A stretch of 64,000 nt of DNA. Origin: an uncultured Prevotella sp. (GTDB lineage: Bacteria; Bacteroidota; Bacteroidia; Bacteroidales; Bacteroidaceae). Under the pieces are notes generated by a model. It saw nothing but the letters and a program-made list of their open reading frames with translations. It searched no databases and had not been told where the DNA came from. Made by a program: the position numbers and the translations under genes. Below are positions 28,010 to 38,344 of this stretch, one piece after another (the stretch's first letter is position 1; each line of letters opens with the position of its first letter). The stretch spans positions 1-64,000 of the forward strand of contig CAMIVY010000007.1 in NCBI GenBank assembly GCA_946402275.1, given 5' to 3'.

Positions 28010-30310
28010 TCATTTCTCGTTTTTCTTGACGATGGCCATACATTCCTCGTAGGTTAGCTCTGCCGCTTTGGCGTGCATAGCCTTTGGCATGCGGTAGTTC
28101 TTACCATCATAGGCAATATAAGGACCATAACGACCGTCCAGCACTTCCATCTTCATGTCCTCGGGGAACATCTTCAGGTGCTTCTTCGTTTCTTGCTGGC
28201 GTTTCTCGTTAATCAGCTTAATGGCCTCTTCCAGTGTGATGGTCATCGGGTCGGCATCCTTCGGCAAGGAAGTGTATTTCTTCAGGTGCAGGATGTAAGC
28301 ACCGAAACGTCCGGCACCAATGACAACGGGAGCACCTTCATATTCTCCCACAGTACGGGGCAGTTTGAAGAGTTCCAGTGCCTCTTCCAGCGTGATAGCT
28401 TCCATACTCTTCTCACTAGGCATCTGTGCAAACAAGGGTTTGTCCTTGTCGTCGGCACTTCCAATCTGTACAACGGGTCCGAAGCGGCCTATCTTGACGA
28501 ATACGGGCTTGCCGCTCTTGGGGTCGATACCCAGTTGTCGTTCACCGGCCTTTCGCTCCTGACGGGCATTCATCGTTTTCTCCACAACAGGTTCGAAGTT
28601 CTTATAGAACGACTTCATCATGTGGGACCATTGTTCTTTACCTTCAGCTATCTTATCAAAGTCCTGTTCCACTTTGGCGGTGAAGTTATAGTCCATAATG
28701 GAGGGGAAATATTTCATCAGGAAGTCGTTCACCACAATACCGATATCCGTAGGCAGCAGCTTTCCCTTGTCGGAACCGGCCATCTCCTTGCGATGGCTCT
28801 GCTTGATTTGCTTGCCCTTTAGGGTGTCAATGGTGTAGCTTCTCTCTTCTCCCGTCTTATCGCCTTTGTGTACGTATTCACGCTGCTGGATGGTTGAAAT
28901 CGTTGGTGCATAGGTGGAAGGACGACCAATGCCCAGTTCCTCCAGTTTGTGTACGAGTGATGCTTCCGTATAACGCTGTGGTCCCTGGCTGAAACGTTCT
29001 ATCGACTGAATCTCTCTGCGATCCAGTACCATCCCTTTCTTCAGCGGTGGCAGGATATGGCTTACCTCTTCCTGGTCTTCGTCATCCACAGACTCACGGT
29101 AAACCTTGATAAAACCATCGAATTTTACCACCTCACCCTGGGCAACGAACTGCTCATTGCAACCACTGATATTAATGTTGACAGTGGTCTTTTCTATCTG
29201 GGCGTCAGCCATCTGGCTGGCAATGGTGCGCTTCCATATCAGGTCGTAGAGCTTGCGCTCCTGGGCAGTACCCTCTATCTCCGTACGCTCCATATAGGTA
29301 GGACGGATGGCTTCGTGAGCCTCCTGGGCACCTTTCGAGCTGGTGTGATACTGGCGTACCTTGCTGTATTCCTCACCATACAGCTTGGTAATCTCTTCCT
29401 TGCTGGCATTGATACACAGGGCGGAGAGGTTTACCGAGTCCGTACGCATATAGGTAATCTGTCCGTGTTCGTACAGGTGCTGAGCCACCATCATGGTTTG
29501 ACTTACCGTAAAGCCTAGTTTGCGGGCAGCTTCCTGCTGTAGCGTTGATGTGGTGAAGGGAGGGGCAGGGGTGCGCTTCAGGGGTTTCTTGCTGACGGCA
29601 TCCACGGTGAACGTGGCATCGATGCACTCGTTCAGGAATTTCTCCACCTCTTCGTGAGTCTTCATGCGCTGGGCCAGGGTGGCCTTCACCTCTATCTGTG
29701 AACCGTCAGCATTGTTAATGGCAAAGACACCACCAATGCTATAGTAAGGCTCGCTCACAAAGTCTTGTATCTCACGCTCACGCTCTACGATGAGTCTTAC
29801 TGCAACACTCTGCACACGACCGGCAGAGAGTGCGGGTTTCACCTTACGCCATAGCACGGGCGAGAGTTTGAAGCCTACCAGGCGGTCCAACACACGGCGG
29901 GCCTGTTGTGCGTTCACCAGATTCATGTCCAGGTGACGCGGGGTCTCAATAGCCTTCAGGATGGCTGGTTTGGTAATTTCGTGAAACACGATACGGTTGG
30001 TCTTCTTCTCGTCCAGCCCCAGCACTTCACACAGGTGCCATGAGATGGCTTCTCCCTCGCGGTCCTCATCGGATGCGAGCCATACCTTCTCTGCTTTCTC
30101 TGCATTGCTCTTGAGGTCCTTCACCAACTTCTCCTTCTCTTCCGGTATCTCGTAAACGGGTTCCAGAGTGTTGATGTCAATACTCATTTCCTTCTTTTTA
30201 AGGTCACGAATATGACCATAGCTAGACATCACCTTATAATCGTTTCCAAGGAATTTCTCAATTGTCTTAGCCTTGGCTGGTGACTCTACTATTACTAAGT
30301 TCTTTTGCAT
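28010..30310 (-). CDS. topA: DNA topoisomerase I
   Basis: NLVIVESPAKAKTIEKFLG, ASDEDREGEAISWHL, ITYMRTDSVNLS. Confidence 0.97.
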   Translation of the reverse strand: MQKNLVIVESPAKAKTIEKFLGNDYKVMSSYGHIRDLKKKEMSIDINTLEPVYEIPEEKEKLVKDLKSNAEKAEKVWLASDEDREGEAISWHLCEVLGLDEKKTNRIVFHEITKPAILKAIETPRHLDMNLVNAQQARRVLDRLVGFKLSPVLWRKVKPALSAGRVQSVAVRLIVEREREIQDFVSEPYYSIGGVFAINNADGSQIEVKATLAQRMKTHEEVEKFLNECIDATFTVDAVSKKPLKRTPAPPFTTSTLQQEAARKLGFTVSQTMMVAQHLYEHGQITYMRTDSVNLSALCINASKEEITKLYGEEYSKVRQYHTSSKGAQEAHEAIRPTYMERTEIEGTAQERKLYDLIWKRTIASQMADAQIEKTTVNINISGCNEQFVAQGEVVKFDGFIKVYRESVDDEDQEEVSHILPPLKKGMVLDRREIQSIERFSQGPQRYTEASLVHKLEELGIGRPSTYAPTISTIQQREYVHKGDKTGEERSYTIDTLKGKQIKQSHRKEMAGSDKGKLLPTDIGIVVNDFLMKYFPSIMDYNFTAKVEQDFDKIAEGKEQWSHMMKSFYKNFEPVVEKTMNARQERKAGERQLGIDPKSGKPVFVKIGRFGPVVQIGSADDKDKPLFAQMPSEKSMEAITLEEALELFKLPRTVGEYEGAPVVIGAGRFGAYILHLKKYTSLPKDADPMTITLEEAIKLINEKRQQETKKHLKMFPEDMKMEVLDGRYGPYIAYDGKNYRMPKAMHAKAAELTYEECMAIVKKNEK

Positions 30311-30391
30311 ATCTCGTATTCTGTTTTAATCGTTACGGGCTGCAAAAGTAGGTAAAAGATTTGGTTACACCTTATATATATAGTAGTTTTT

Positions 30392-30937
30392 TTATTTTCT
30401 TAACGTTTCGTCCAAGAATCGGATGACGGCATTCCGGATGCTTGTCAGTCCAAATTCAGCGGGATTTACCTTGTTAATAGGTATCCACATGGCCTCTGCA
30501 GCATCGTCTTCCGCCGTGATGGCTATGCTGTCGCCATGCACCCTCACCAGATAGTCCATGTCGAGGGTATGGATGCCCATGCCGCTGTACATATATTCGT
30601 TAGGCGATGAGAAAAGATATTGGATGTCCCTTACTTCCAGTCCCGTTTCTTCCTTGATTTCGCGTATCATACCCTCTTCCACGGTCTCCCCCATGTCACA
30701 GAACCCTCCTGGCAGGTCCAGTGTGCCCTTGGCGGGTTCTTTGGCCCTGCGCACCACCAGCATTTCCTCCTTGTCGTTGATGATGAAGGCTGCCGTTGCC
30801 GAACAAGGGTTGGCATAGTAGGTAAATCCGCAGTCCTCACACTTCTTGCTCTTGAAGTTGTTGACCACGAAGTGTGCACTGCCACACACCGGACAGAACC
30901 TGAATTTCTCTAAAGGATGTTTAAAAGGATGTTTCAT
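30392..30937 (-). CDS. NUDIX hydrolase with zinc-ribbon N terminus
   Basis: CPVCGSAHF...CEDCGF; Nudix box GGFCDMGETVEEGMIREIKEETGLEV. Confidence 0.93.
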   Translation of the reverse strand: MKHPFKHPLEKFRFCPVCGSAHFVVNNFKSKKCEDCGFTYYANPCSATAAFIINDKEEMLVVRRAKEPAKGTLDLPGGFCDMGETVEEGMIREIKEETGLEVRDIQYLFSSPNEYMYSGMGIHTLDMDYLVRVHGDSIAITAEDDAAEAMWIPINKVNPAEFGLTSIRNAVIRFLDETLRK

Positions 30938-30955
30938 TCTTCCTAAAAGGATGTA

Positions 30956-32413
30956 TCATTCCCAGTTGTCTGTGCGGAAAGGGAACAGCGGCAGTCCGCC
31001 CATGTTAGCCATGTTGCCCAGCAGCCAGTTGCGGAAGCAATAGCGCACGGCAACGGGTTTCTTCACCTTGTCGCTCTTGACGATCAGGCACTCGTCCCAC
31101 GGATCATTGCCTGGTCGCCAGAAGTGTTCAGCCTTGGCCTCATGGAACACGCGGTCCTCACCAGCCACCTCGAATCCCTTGATGTCTATGAAGCGGTTCA
31201 TGCCACCAAACTGGTTGTCGAAATGAATCATCACGGCATCGTCCTTGATCTTCATGTCCTTGAACGACGGACTCTCACAGATAATGCCGCTCATGCCGTA
31301 GGTCTTGTTCAGTGCCAGGAAAGCCAGTCGCTCGCCCACCTTCTGCTTTTGTGCCGGGTGAATCTGTGTACCCTCATAAGGATAGACGGCATCATTGGTG
31401 CATACCAGTCCGCTGTTGGGGATGATCTGCGAGGCACGGAACTGCTGTTCCTGCAGTTTGGCATTCCACGTGCCCTTCTTGTCGCCACTGTCATAAGGTG
31501 CTATCTGTACGAAGTAGAAAGGAATATCGCCCAGTTTGAATTGTGAGCGCCATTGCTCCACCAGCAGTTTCAGCCGCTCAGAGTACTGGTTGCCCGGGTC
31601 GCCCACATTCGAACAGCCCTGATAGAACAGGATACCCTTCACGGTGTAGTTCAGAATGGGGTTGAACGTACCGTTGCCCCACAGCAGCGCACGCAGGTAG
31701 TCAGCACCCGGCTTGAAGTTCACGATACCCATCGAGTCGGTAGGCTCCTTTGTATATTTCTCCAGGTTCTCCTTCGTCAGCCAGCTCTCTACACGCGTGC
31801 CGCCCTTGTTGGCCTCAATGATTCCGATGGGGATGTCGAGGGCTTTGTTCACCATCTTGGCAAAGAAATATCCTGTGGCAGAGAACTCCCCGACGGTCTG
31901 TGGCGAACACTCGCGCCATTGCGTGTCAGCATCCTCCTGCGGTTCCATGCGCATGATGCTGGGAATCTTGGCAGAGCGCACTTGGTGCTTTCCGGCGGCA
32001 TTCACCACCTCTTGGTTGTAGTTCAGCACGGGGCAGTTTCCGAAGCCCTTCACGGGCATTTCCATGTTCGACTGTCCGGCGCATACCCATACCTCGCCCG
32101 CGAGCACATTATTTATAGTTACCTGTCCGTCGCCGTCGTCGAAGGTGATGCTCAGCGGCTCGTAGCTGGCCTTGGGCGACTTCACCGTCAGCAGCCAGCG
32201 TCCCTGCCGGTCAGCCTTTGCCTCAGCCTTTTCCTTCGACCATGAGGTGGTAGCCACCACTTTCCTTCCAGCCTTGGCCCATCCCCACAGGCGAACGTCG
32301 CTCTGCTGCTGAATCACCATGTTGTCACCTACCAGATGGGGCAGCTTTACCTTTGCCTGAACACCCATCACCATTGCTGCCAGTGCAGCCATCAAACCTA
32401 TCCTTTTGTTCAT
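30956..32413 (-). CDS. sialate O-acetylesterase
   Basis: Signal peptide; VWVCAGQSNMEMPVKG, TGYFFAKMVNKALDIPIGIIEANKGGTRVESW. Confidence 0.92.
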   Translation of the reverse strand: MNKRIGLMAALAAMVMGVQAKVKLPHLVGDNMVIQQQSDVRLWGWAKAGRKVVATTSWSKEKAEAKADRQGRWLLTVKSPKASYEPLSITFDDGDGQVTINNVLAGEVWVCAGQSNMEMPVKGFGNCPVLNYNQEVVNAAGKHQVRSAKIPSIMRMEPQEDADTQWRECSPQTVGEFSATGYFFAKMVNKALDIPIGIIEANKGGTRVESWLTKENLEKYTKEPTDSMGIVNFKPGADYLRALLWGNGTFNPILNYTVKGILFYQGCSNVGDPGNQYSERLKLLVEQWRSQFKLGDIPFYFVQIAPYDSGDKKGTWNAKLQEQQFRASQIIPNSGLVCTNDAVYPYEGTQIHPAQKQKVGERLAFLALNKTYGMSGIICESPSFKDMKIKDDAVMIHFDNQFGGMNRFIDIKGFEVAGEDRVFHEAKAEHFWRPGNDPWDECLIVKSDKVKKPVAVRYCFRNWLLGNMANMGGLPLFPFRTDNWE

Positions 32414-32765
32414 GTCAGTAGTTTTTTTAGTTCACTGGTGCAAAAGTAATAAAAGTCTGGCGAAATAAAAAATAAAACATCAAAAAAAGTCCCGCTATCT
32501 TTAGCAGGGCTTGATAAAGTCTTATCGTGGGACTCCGCGAAGCGCCTGAGCACCTATGGAGCGCAAGAATTCGGGTTCATTATATAACATAATATAACAT
32601 ACGCGTGCGAGGGAGGACACTAATTAGGGCGTTTCCAATATATTTGACTGTTTTTTTCATTCTTTTCGTGAAATAGAAAAAAAGGTGGTAACTCTGAGGC
32701 TTTGCCTCGAAGATACTCACGCTCGAAAAAACTCAAGAAAATCTTGGTTTTCTGCTCGCTAAATC

Positions 32766-32778
32766 GTATCTTTGCACG
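32766..32778 (+). promoter_or_regulatory. promoter -7 element (TATCTTTGCAC)
   Basis: CGTATCTTTGCACGC upstream of 32797. Confidence 0.5.
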
Positions 32779-32796
32779 CAGTTCATAAAGAAGGAT

Positions 32797-33615
32797 ATGA
32801 TGAAACAGGTTTTGTTATTAGCAATGCTGCTACTGTCGGCAGGAGCTTTCGCCCAGAAAGCACAAGAGATGAATCTGTGGCCCGACGGCCCGCGTACGAA
32901 TAACGGCGACCCCGAGGACCAGGCTAAGGTGTGGGTGTATCTGCCCGACGCCAAGAAGGCTACGGGACGGGCGGTGGTGTGCTGCCCGGGTGGCGGCTAC
33001 CAGCACCTGGCCATGCAGCATGAGGGTCACGACTGGGCTCCCTTCTTCAACGGTCAGGGCATCGCCCTCATCGTGGTGAAATACCGCATGCCTCACGGAA
33101 ACTACACCGTTCCGCAGGAGGATGCCGACCAGGCCATGCGCCTGGTGCGCAGCAATGCGAAGGCATGGCATATCAACAAGGACGACGTGGGCATCATGGG
33201 ATTCTCGGCAGGCGGCCATCTCGCCTCTACCGTAGCCACCCATTCCACGGGCGATGCTGCACCAAACTTCCAGATACTGTTCTATCCCGTCATCTCGATG
33301 GAGCAGGGCATCACCCATCAGGGCTCGCGCGAGAACCTGCTGGGCAAGAAACCCAAGCGCAAGCTGCTGACAGAATATTCCAACGAGCAGTGTGTCACCA
33401 AACGTACGCCACGCGCCTTCATAGCACTGGCCAATGACGACCGCTCCGTGTCGCCCATTAACAGCATCGCCTATTACGAGGCACTGCTCAGCCAGAAAGT
33501 GCCCGTCTCGCTGCATATCTATCCCACGGGAGGTCACGGATTCGGCATCCGCCAGTCGTTTGCCAGTCATCTGGAAATGATGACGGAGCTGCGCTCGTGG
33601 CTGCAGAGCTTCTGA
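32797..33615 (+). CDS. alpha/beta hydrolase (BD-FAE/acetyl-xylan esterase-like), secreted
   Basis: Signal peptide; VVCCPGGGYQHLAMQHEG, VGIMGFSAGGHLASTV, GGHGFGIR. Confidence 0.9.
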   Translation: MMKQVLLLAMLLLSAGAFAQKAQEMNLWPDGPRTNNGDPEDQAKVWVYLPDAKKATGRAVVCCPGGGYQHLAMQHEGHDWAPFFNGQGIALIVVKYRMPHGNYTVPQEDADQAMRLVRSNAKAWHINKDDVGIMGFSAGGHLASTVATHSTGDAAPNFQILFYPVISMEQGITHQGSRENLLGKKPKRKLLTEYSNEQCVTKRTPRAFIALANDDRSVSPINSIAYYEALLSQKVPVSLHIYPTGGHGFGIRQSFASHLEMMTELRSWLQSF

Positions 33616-33634
33616 CCCCTACCCATAAGCCCCG

Positions 33635-34321
33635 ATGGCTATCCGCTATACCCATAAAGAAGAGCTGTGGAACTCCTGGTCGCATGCCGGTGGCATCGTC
33701 ATGGGCGTTGTCTTCGGCATCATCTTCCTCTGGATGTCCTTCCGCGGCGACGACCCGTGGGCGCGACTGGGGGTATGCCTCTACCTGTTCGGCATGCTGG
33801 GCTCGTATGTCGCATCCACCGTCTATCATGCACTGCCCCGACGGTCGAAGTGGAAGGAGCGGCTGCGCCGGTGGGACCATGCCGCCATCTACTGGCATAT
33901 CGCCGGCTCTTATTCCCCGTTGACGCTGGTGGCCCTGCGCAATGCGGCAACCAAATTTTCACTTTTCACTTTACCCTTTTCCCTTAACTGGGGCTGGACG
34001 CTCTTCGCGTTCGTATGGCTGTGCGCCATCGCCGGCACCGTCATCAGCTTCGTCCGACTGAAAGAACATTCCAATGTCGAGACGTTCTGTTTCGTAGCCA
34101 TGGGACTGAGCGTGCTGGTGGCCTTCAAACCGCTCATTGACACGGTATCCACGGCTGCCGTCATCTGGATCATCGCCGAGGGCGTGGCATACATCACCGG
34201 CGCCGTGTTCTATTCCTTTAATAAAAAAAGGTATATGCACTCCGTATTCCACTTCTTTGTGTTGCTGGGCTCTCTGTGCCACATCATTGCCGTGTGGGAC
34301 GTGCTGATGGAGTACGTATAG
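33635..34321 (+). CDS. hemolysin III / PAQR family membrane protein
   Basis: ELWNSWSHAGGIVMGVVFGIIFLW, STVYHALPRRSKWKERLRRWDHAAIYWHIAGSYSPL, FHFFVLLGSLCHIIAVW. Confidence 0.92.
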   Translation: MAIRYTHKEELWNSWSHAGGIVMGVVFGIIFLWMSFRGDDPWARLGVCLYLFGMLGSYVASTVYHALPRRSKWKERLRRWDHAAIYWHIAGSYSPLTLVALRNAATKFSLFTLPFSLNWGWTLFAFVWLCAIAGTVISFVRLKEHSNVETFCFVAMGLSVLVAFKPLIDTVSTAAVIWIIAEGVAYITGAVFYSFNKKRYMHSVFHFFVLLGSLCHIIAVWDVLMEYV

Positions 34322-34404
34322 AGGTGAGAATAATCTTGGTTTATTTGGTGGTTTGCTTGAAAAGTAGTAATTTTGCAGGCAAAATTTTTAAATAAGGTAA
34401 TACA

Positions 34405-35910
34405 ATGGCTTATACACGTATGACTGCTGCCGAGGCTGCAGCACTGATTAAGAATGGCGAGCACATCGCCATGAGTGGCTTTACACCTGCCGGTGTGGCC
34501 AAGGCAACAACAAAGGAACTGGCCAAGCTTGCCATTGCCGAGCACGAGGCCGGTCGCGAGTTTAAGGTGGCTATCTTCACTGGCGCTTCTACAGGACAGA
34601 GCACCGACGGTGACCTGGCTAACGCACAGGCTATCCTCTACCGTGCCCCTTACACCACCAACCCTGACTTCCGCAAGCATGTGAACATGGGTGAGATACC
34701 CTACAACGACCTGCACCTGAGCCACATGGCACAGGAGCTGCGCTATGGATTCTACGGTCCGCTGGACTGGGCCATCCTGGAGGTGTGCGACATCGAGGAG
34801 GTGGGCAACGACTATCATGTCTATCTGACTGCTGCCGGTGGTATCTCGCCTACGGCTGCCCGTCTGGCCAAGCACGTAATCCTGGAGCTGAACTCGTTCC
34901 ATAACCCCAATGCCAAGTTCATCCACGACGTCTATGAGCCGCTGGATCCCCCTTACCGCAAGGCTATCCCCATCGAGCATGTAGGCGACCGCATCGGTCA
35001 GCCATACGTTAGCATCCCCAAAGACAAGGTGGTGGGTGTCGTAGAGTGTAACATTCCCGATGAGGCCCGTTCCTTCAAGGACTCAGACCCTGTAACCGAC
35101 AGGATTGGTTTCCTGACAGCTGAGTTTCTGGTGGAGGAGATGCACAAGGGACGCATCCCCAAGGAGTTCCTGCCCCTGCAGAGTGGTGTGGGCTCAACGG
35201 CCAATGCCATCCTCGGCGCACTGGGTCAGGACAAGCACGTGCCCGACTTCAACATCTATACCGAGGTGCTGCAGGACAGCGTGGTAGCCATGATGCTGAA
35301 CGGTCGTGTGAAGGATGCTTCGGCATGCTCGCTGACCGTATCGAACGACTGCCTGATGCAGGTCTATGATAATATGGACTACTTCAAGAACCACCTGACA
35401 CTGCGCCAGAGCGAGATTTCCAACTCGCCAGAGATTATCCGCCGACTGGGTGTCATCGCCATCAATACTGCTATTGAGGCTGACCTCTACGGTAACGTGA
35501 ACTCAACCCATATCAGCGGTGTGAAGATGATGAACGGTATCGGTGGCTCGGGTGACTTCATCCGTAACGCCTACCTCTCTATCTTCACCTGTCCTTCAGT
35601 GGCAAAGGGTGGCGTCATCAGTTCTATCGTACCTTTCGTCAGTCACCAGGACAGCTCAGAGCACGACGTGAACATCATCGTGACGGAGCAGGGTATTGCC
35701 GACCTCCGCGGAAAAGGTCCCATCCAGCGTGCAGAGTGCATCATCGAGAACTGTGCACACCCCGACTATAAGCAGCTCTTGTGGGACTACCTGAAGATTG
35801 CCAAGATGGGACAGACACGTCATAACCTGCCGGCAGCCTTCGCCATGCACGACACGCTGGCCCGCAAGGGTGACATGAAGTTGACGGACTTCGCGGAGTA
35901 CGTTAAGTAG
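34405..35910 (+). CDS. acetyl-CoA hydrolase/CoA-transferase (succinate CoA-transferase type)
   Basis: YTRMTAAEAAALIKNGEHIAMSGFTPAGVAKAT; VTEQGIADLRGKGPIQRAECII. Confidence 0.92.
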   Translation: MAYTRMTAAEAAALIKNGEHIAMSGFTPAGVAKATTKELAKLAIAEHEAGREFKVAIFTGASTGQSTDGDLANAQAILYRAPYTTNPDFRKHVNMGEIPYNDLHLSHMAQELRYGFYGPLDWAILEVCDIEEVGNDYHVYLTAAGGISPTAARLAKHVILELNSFHNPNAKFIHDVYEPLDPPYRKAIPIEHVGDRIGQPYVSIPKDKVVGVVECNIPDEARSFKDSDPVTDRIGFLTAEFLVEEMHKGRIPKEFLPLQSGVGSTANAILGALGQDKHVPDFNIYTEVLQDSVVAMMLNGRVKDASACSLTVSNDCLMQVYDNMDYFKNHLTLRQSEISNSPEIIRRLGVIAINTAIEADLYGNVNSTHISGVKMMNGIGGSGDFIRNAYLSIFTCPSVAKGGVISSIVPFVSHQDSSEHDVNIIVTEQGIADLRGKGPIQRAECIIENCAHPDYKQLLWDYLKIAKMGQTRHNLPAAFAMHDTLARKGDMKLTDFAEYVK

Positions 35911-35932
35911 ATTAAAGATTAAAAATTAAATT

Positions 35933-35977
35933 CTTTGCGAGCAAAGCGACCAAAGGTCGAGCGCACCGCTTCGCGGT
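35933..35977. repeat. cluster of three consecutive short hairpins
   Basis: CTTTGC-GA-GCAAAG (35933-35946), CGACC-AAA-GGTCG (35947-35959), ACCGC-TTC-GCGGT (35965-35977). Confidence 0.8.
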
Positions 35978-36002
35978 TCAGGATTGATTAAAGATTAAAG
36001 AT

Positions 36003-37493
36003 TTGGAATCAAAATTAGTTATATATAATACGCTGACGCGCCAGATGGAGCGCTTCGAGCCGCTGCATGCCCCCAACGTAGGCATGTATGTCTGCGGTCC
36101 TACTGTTTATGGCGATCCCCATCTGGGACATGCGCGTCCTGCCATCACCTTCGACCTGTTGTTCCGCTACCTGAAGCATTTAGGCTATAAGGTGCGCTAT
36201 GTCCGTAACATCACGGATGTGGGACATCTGGAGCATGATGCCGACGAGGGTGAGGACAAGATAGCCAAGAAGGCCCGTCTGGAACAGTTGGAACCGATGG
36301 AGATTGCCCAGTACTATACCAACCGCTACCATCAGTATATGGATGCGCTGAACGTGCTGCGCCCAAGCATCGAGCCCCATGCTACCGGTCATATCATCGA
36401 GCAGCAGCAGCTGGTGCAGCAGATCTTGGACAATGGCTTTGCCTACGAGTCGAACGGCTCCGTCTATTTCGACATCGAGGCTTATAACAAGAAGTTCAAG
36501 TACGGCATTCTCTCCGGTCGTTCTTTGGAGAATATCAAGGACGAGAGCCGTGAACTGGCCGGTGTCGGCGAGAAGAAGAACCAGGCCGACTTCGCCCTGT
36601 GGAAGAAGGCACAGCCCGAGCATATCATGCGCTGGCCCTCACCCTGGAGCGACGGCTTCCCCGGCTGGCACTGCGAGTGTACGGCGATGGGCAGGAAGTA
36701 TCTGGGCGAGATGTTCGACATCCACGGCGGCGGCATGGACCTGGTGTTCCCCCACCATGAGTGCGAGATAGCACAGGCGCAGGCCTCGATGGGTCATCCC
36801 GCCGTGAAGTACTGGATGCACAACAACATGCTGACCATCAACGGCAAGAAGATGGGCAAGTCGTACAACAACTTCATCACGCTGGAGCAGTTCTTTACCG
36901 GCAATCATCCGTTGCTGGAGAAGGCCTACTCACCGATGACCATCCGCTTCTTCATCCTGTCGGCACACTATCGCGGCACGGTGGATTTCTCGAACGAGGC
37001 ACTGGTGGCTGCTGAGCGCGGACTGGAGAAGTTGCTCAATGCCATCAACGACCTGGAGCGCGTGCAGGCTGCTGCCGAGTGCGACGCAGAAACCAAGAAG
37101 GTGGTGACGGAACTCCGTCAGAAGTGCTATGACGCCATGAACGACGACCTTGCCACTCCGCAGGTTATCAGCAACCTTTTCGAGGCATGCACGGTTATCA
37201 ACAAGCTCGTAGATCACAAGGGCACTATCTGTGCTGACTGTCTGAAAGAGCTGAAGGACACCATGCACCTCTTCGCCTTCGACATCCTCGGACTGAAAGC
37301 AGAGAAGAGCGGCTCGAACGATGCCCGCGAGGAAGCCTTCGGCAAGGTGGTGGACATGGTGCTGGAACTGCGTGCCAAGGCCAAGGCCGACAAGGACTGG
37401 GCTACGTCGGACAAGATTCGCGACGAACTGGCTGCCGCCGGTTTCGAGGTGAAGGACACCAAGGATGGTGTGACGTGGAAACTGAATAAGTGA
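36003..37493 (+). CDS. cysS: cysteinyl-tRNA synthetase (start probably an alternative TTG codon or this first ORF codon)
   Basis: [82 protein letters not shown]. Confidence 0.96.
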   Translation: MESKLVIYNTLTRQMERFEPLHAPNVGMYVCGPTVYGDPHLGHARPAITFDLLFRYLKHLGYKVRYVRNITDVGHLEHDADEGEDKIAKKARLEQLEPMEIAQYYTNRYHQYMDALNVLRPSIEPHATGHIIEQQQLVQQILDNGFAYESNGSVYFDIEAYNKKFKYGILSGRSLENIKDESRELAGVGEKKNQADFALWKKAQPEHIMRWPSPWSDGFPGWHCECTAMGRKYLGEMFDIHGGGMDLVFPHHECEIAQAQASMGHPAVKYWMHNNMLTINGKKMGKSYNNFITLEQFFTGNHPLLEKAYSPMTIRFFILSAHYRGTVDFSNEALVAAERGLEKLLNAINDLERVQAAAECDAETKKVVTELRQKCYDAMNDDLATPQVISNLFEACTVINKLVDHKGTICADCLKELKDTMHLFAFDILGLKAEKSGSNDAREEAFGKVVDMVLELRAKAKADKDWATSDKIRDELAAAGFEVKDTKDGVTWKLNK

Positions 37494-37538
37494 AGCGGGC
37501 TTCGCCCTAGTGAATAGTGAATAGAGAATAGTGAAAAG

Positions 37539-37568
37539 GAAGCCTACTCCAGCGAGTAGGCTTCTTTT
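37539..37568. terminator. terminator of cysS overlapping the last codons of the opposite-strand peptidase gene
   Basis: AAAAG-GAAGCCTACTC-CAGC-GAGTAGGCTTC-TTTT, 11-bp perfect stem; peptidase stop at 37544. Confidence 0.8.
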
Positions 37569-38344
37569 GTCATATAAAGGGCTATTACGTCGCGCCACAT
37601 CTCGTCGGCAGGCATATAGACCAGTCCGCCATGAGGCTGGTCGGTGCCCCACGAGTTCTTCATGACATAATAGGGTTTCCCGGCTTTATCGTGCGCCATG
37701 CCGACGATGGCCATGGCGTGTCCCCGACTTTCCCAGCAGACGGGGTGGCGATGCTGCAGGGCACGGTCGGTGTGCGCCTTGAGCGTGTCGAGTGGAATGT
37801 TCAGCAGGCGGTTGTGCTCCCAGTTGTCGGGCACAGGCACTTCAATCTTTTTGTAATAGGGTGAGTCCGGGCAGCAGGTCAGCGAGAGGTATTCGTCGGG
37901 GGCACACACGCTATGGGCAAACTCCAGTGGCGTGTATTTCGCTCCCAGCATGAAGACCCATTTCGGGGAGGACAGCTCCTTGGTGGCATCGTCGGGCAGC
38001 ACGTCATAGCCCACGACGCCATAGCGTGCCATCAAGTTCAGCGCTGTCTGACACATGGCGCGCTGGCTGGTGTTTGAATGTTGATGTTTGAAAAATGCGG
38101 TTTGATATTCCTTCAGCATTCTTCCCACATAGACGGCCGACAGGTTCACCGAGTCGCCCCGCAGGATGTGTTCCGTCTCGATGGTTGCCAGCATGGCATA
38201 CGCCCAGCAGAGTTCCGACGTCCCCTGGTTCTTCACGGGTGTCATGGGCAATAGCACATCGTGGACATACTCCTTGGGAGGGCGGTCGCTGCATCCCGTG
38301 AGCAGTAATGCCACCACCATGAATACAACAGACCGTATCTTCAT
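37544..38344 (-). CDS. C1-like (papain-fold) cysteine peptidase, lipoprotein
   Basis: Lipobox LLTGCS; VKNQGTSELCWAYAMLATIE, GHAMAIVGMA, MKNSWGTDQPHGG. Confidence 0.88.
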   Translation of the reverse strand: MKIRSVVFMVVALLLTGCSDRPPKEYVHDVLLPMTPVKNQGTSELCWAYAMLATIETEHILRGDSVNLSAVYVGRMLKEYQTAFFKHQHSNTSQRAMCQTALNLMARYGVVGYDVLPDDATKELSSPKWVFMLGAKYTPLEFAHSVCAPDEYLSLTCCPDSPYYKKIEVPVPDNWEHNRLLNIPLDTLKAHTDRALQHRHPVCWESRGHAMAIVGMAHDKAGKPYYVMKNSWGTDQPHGGLVYMPADEMWRDVIALYMTKEAYSLE

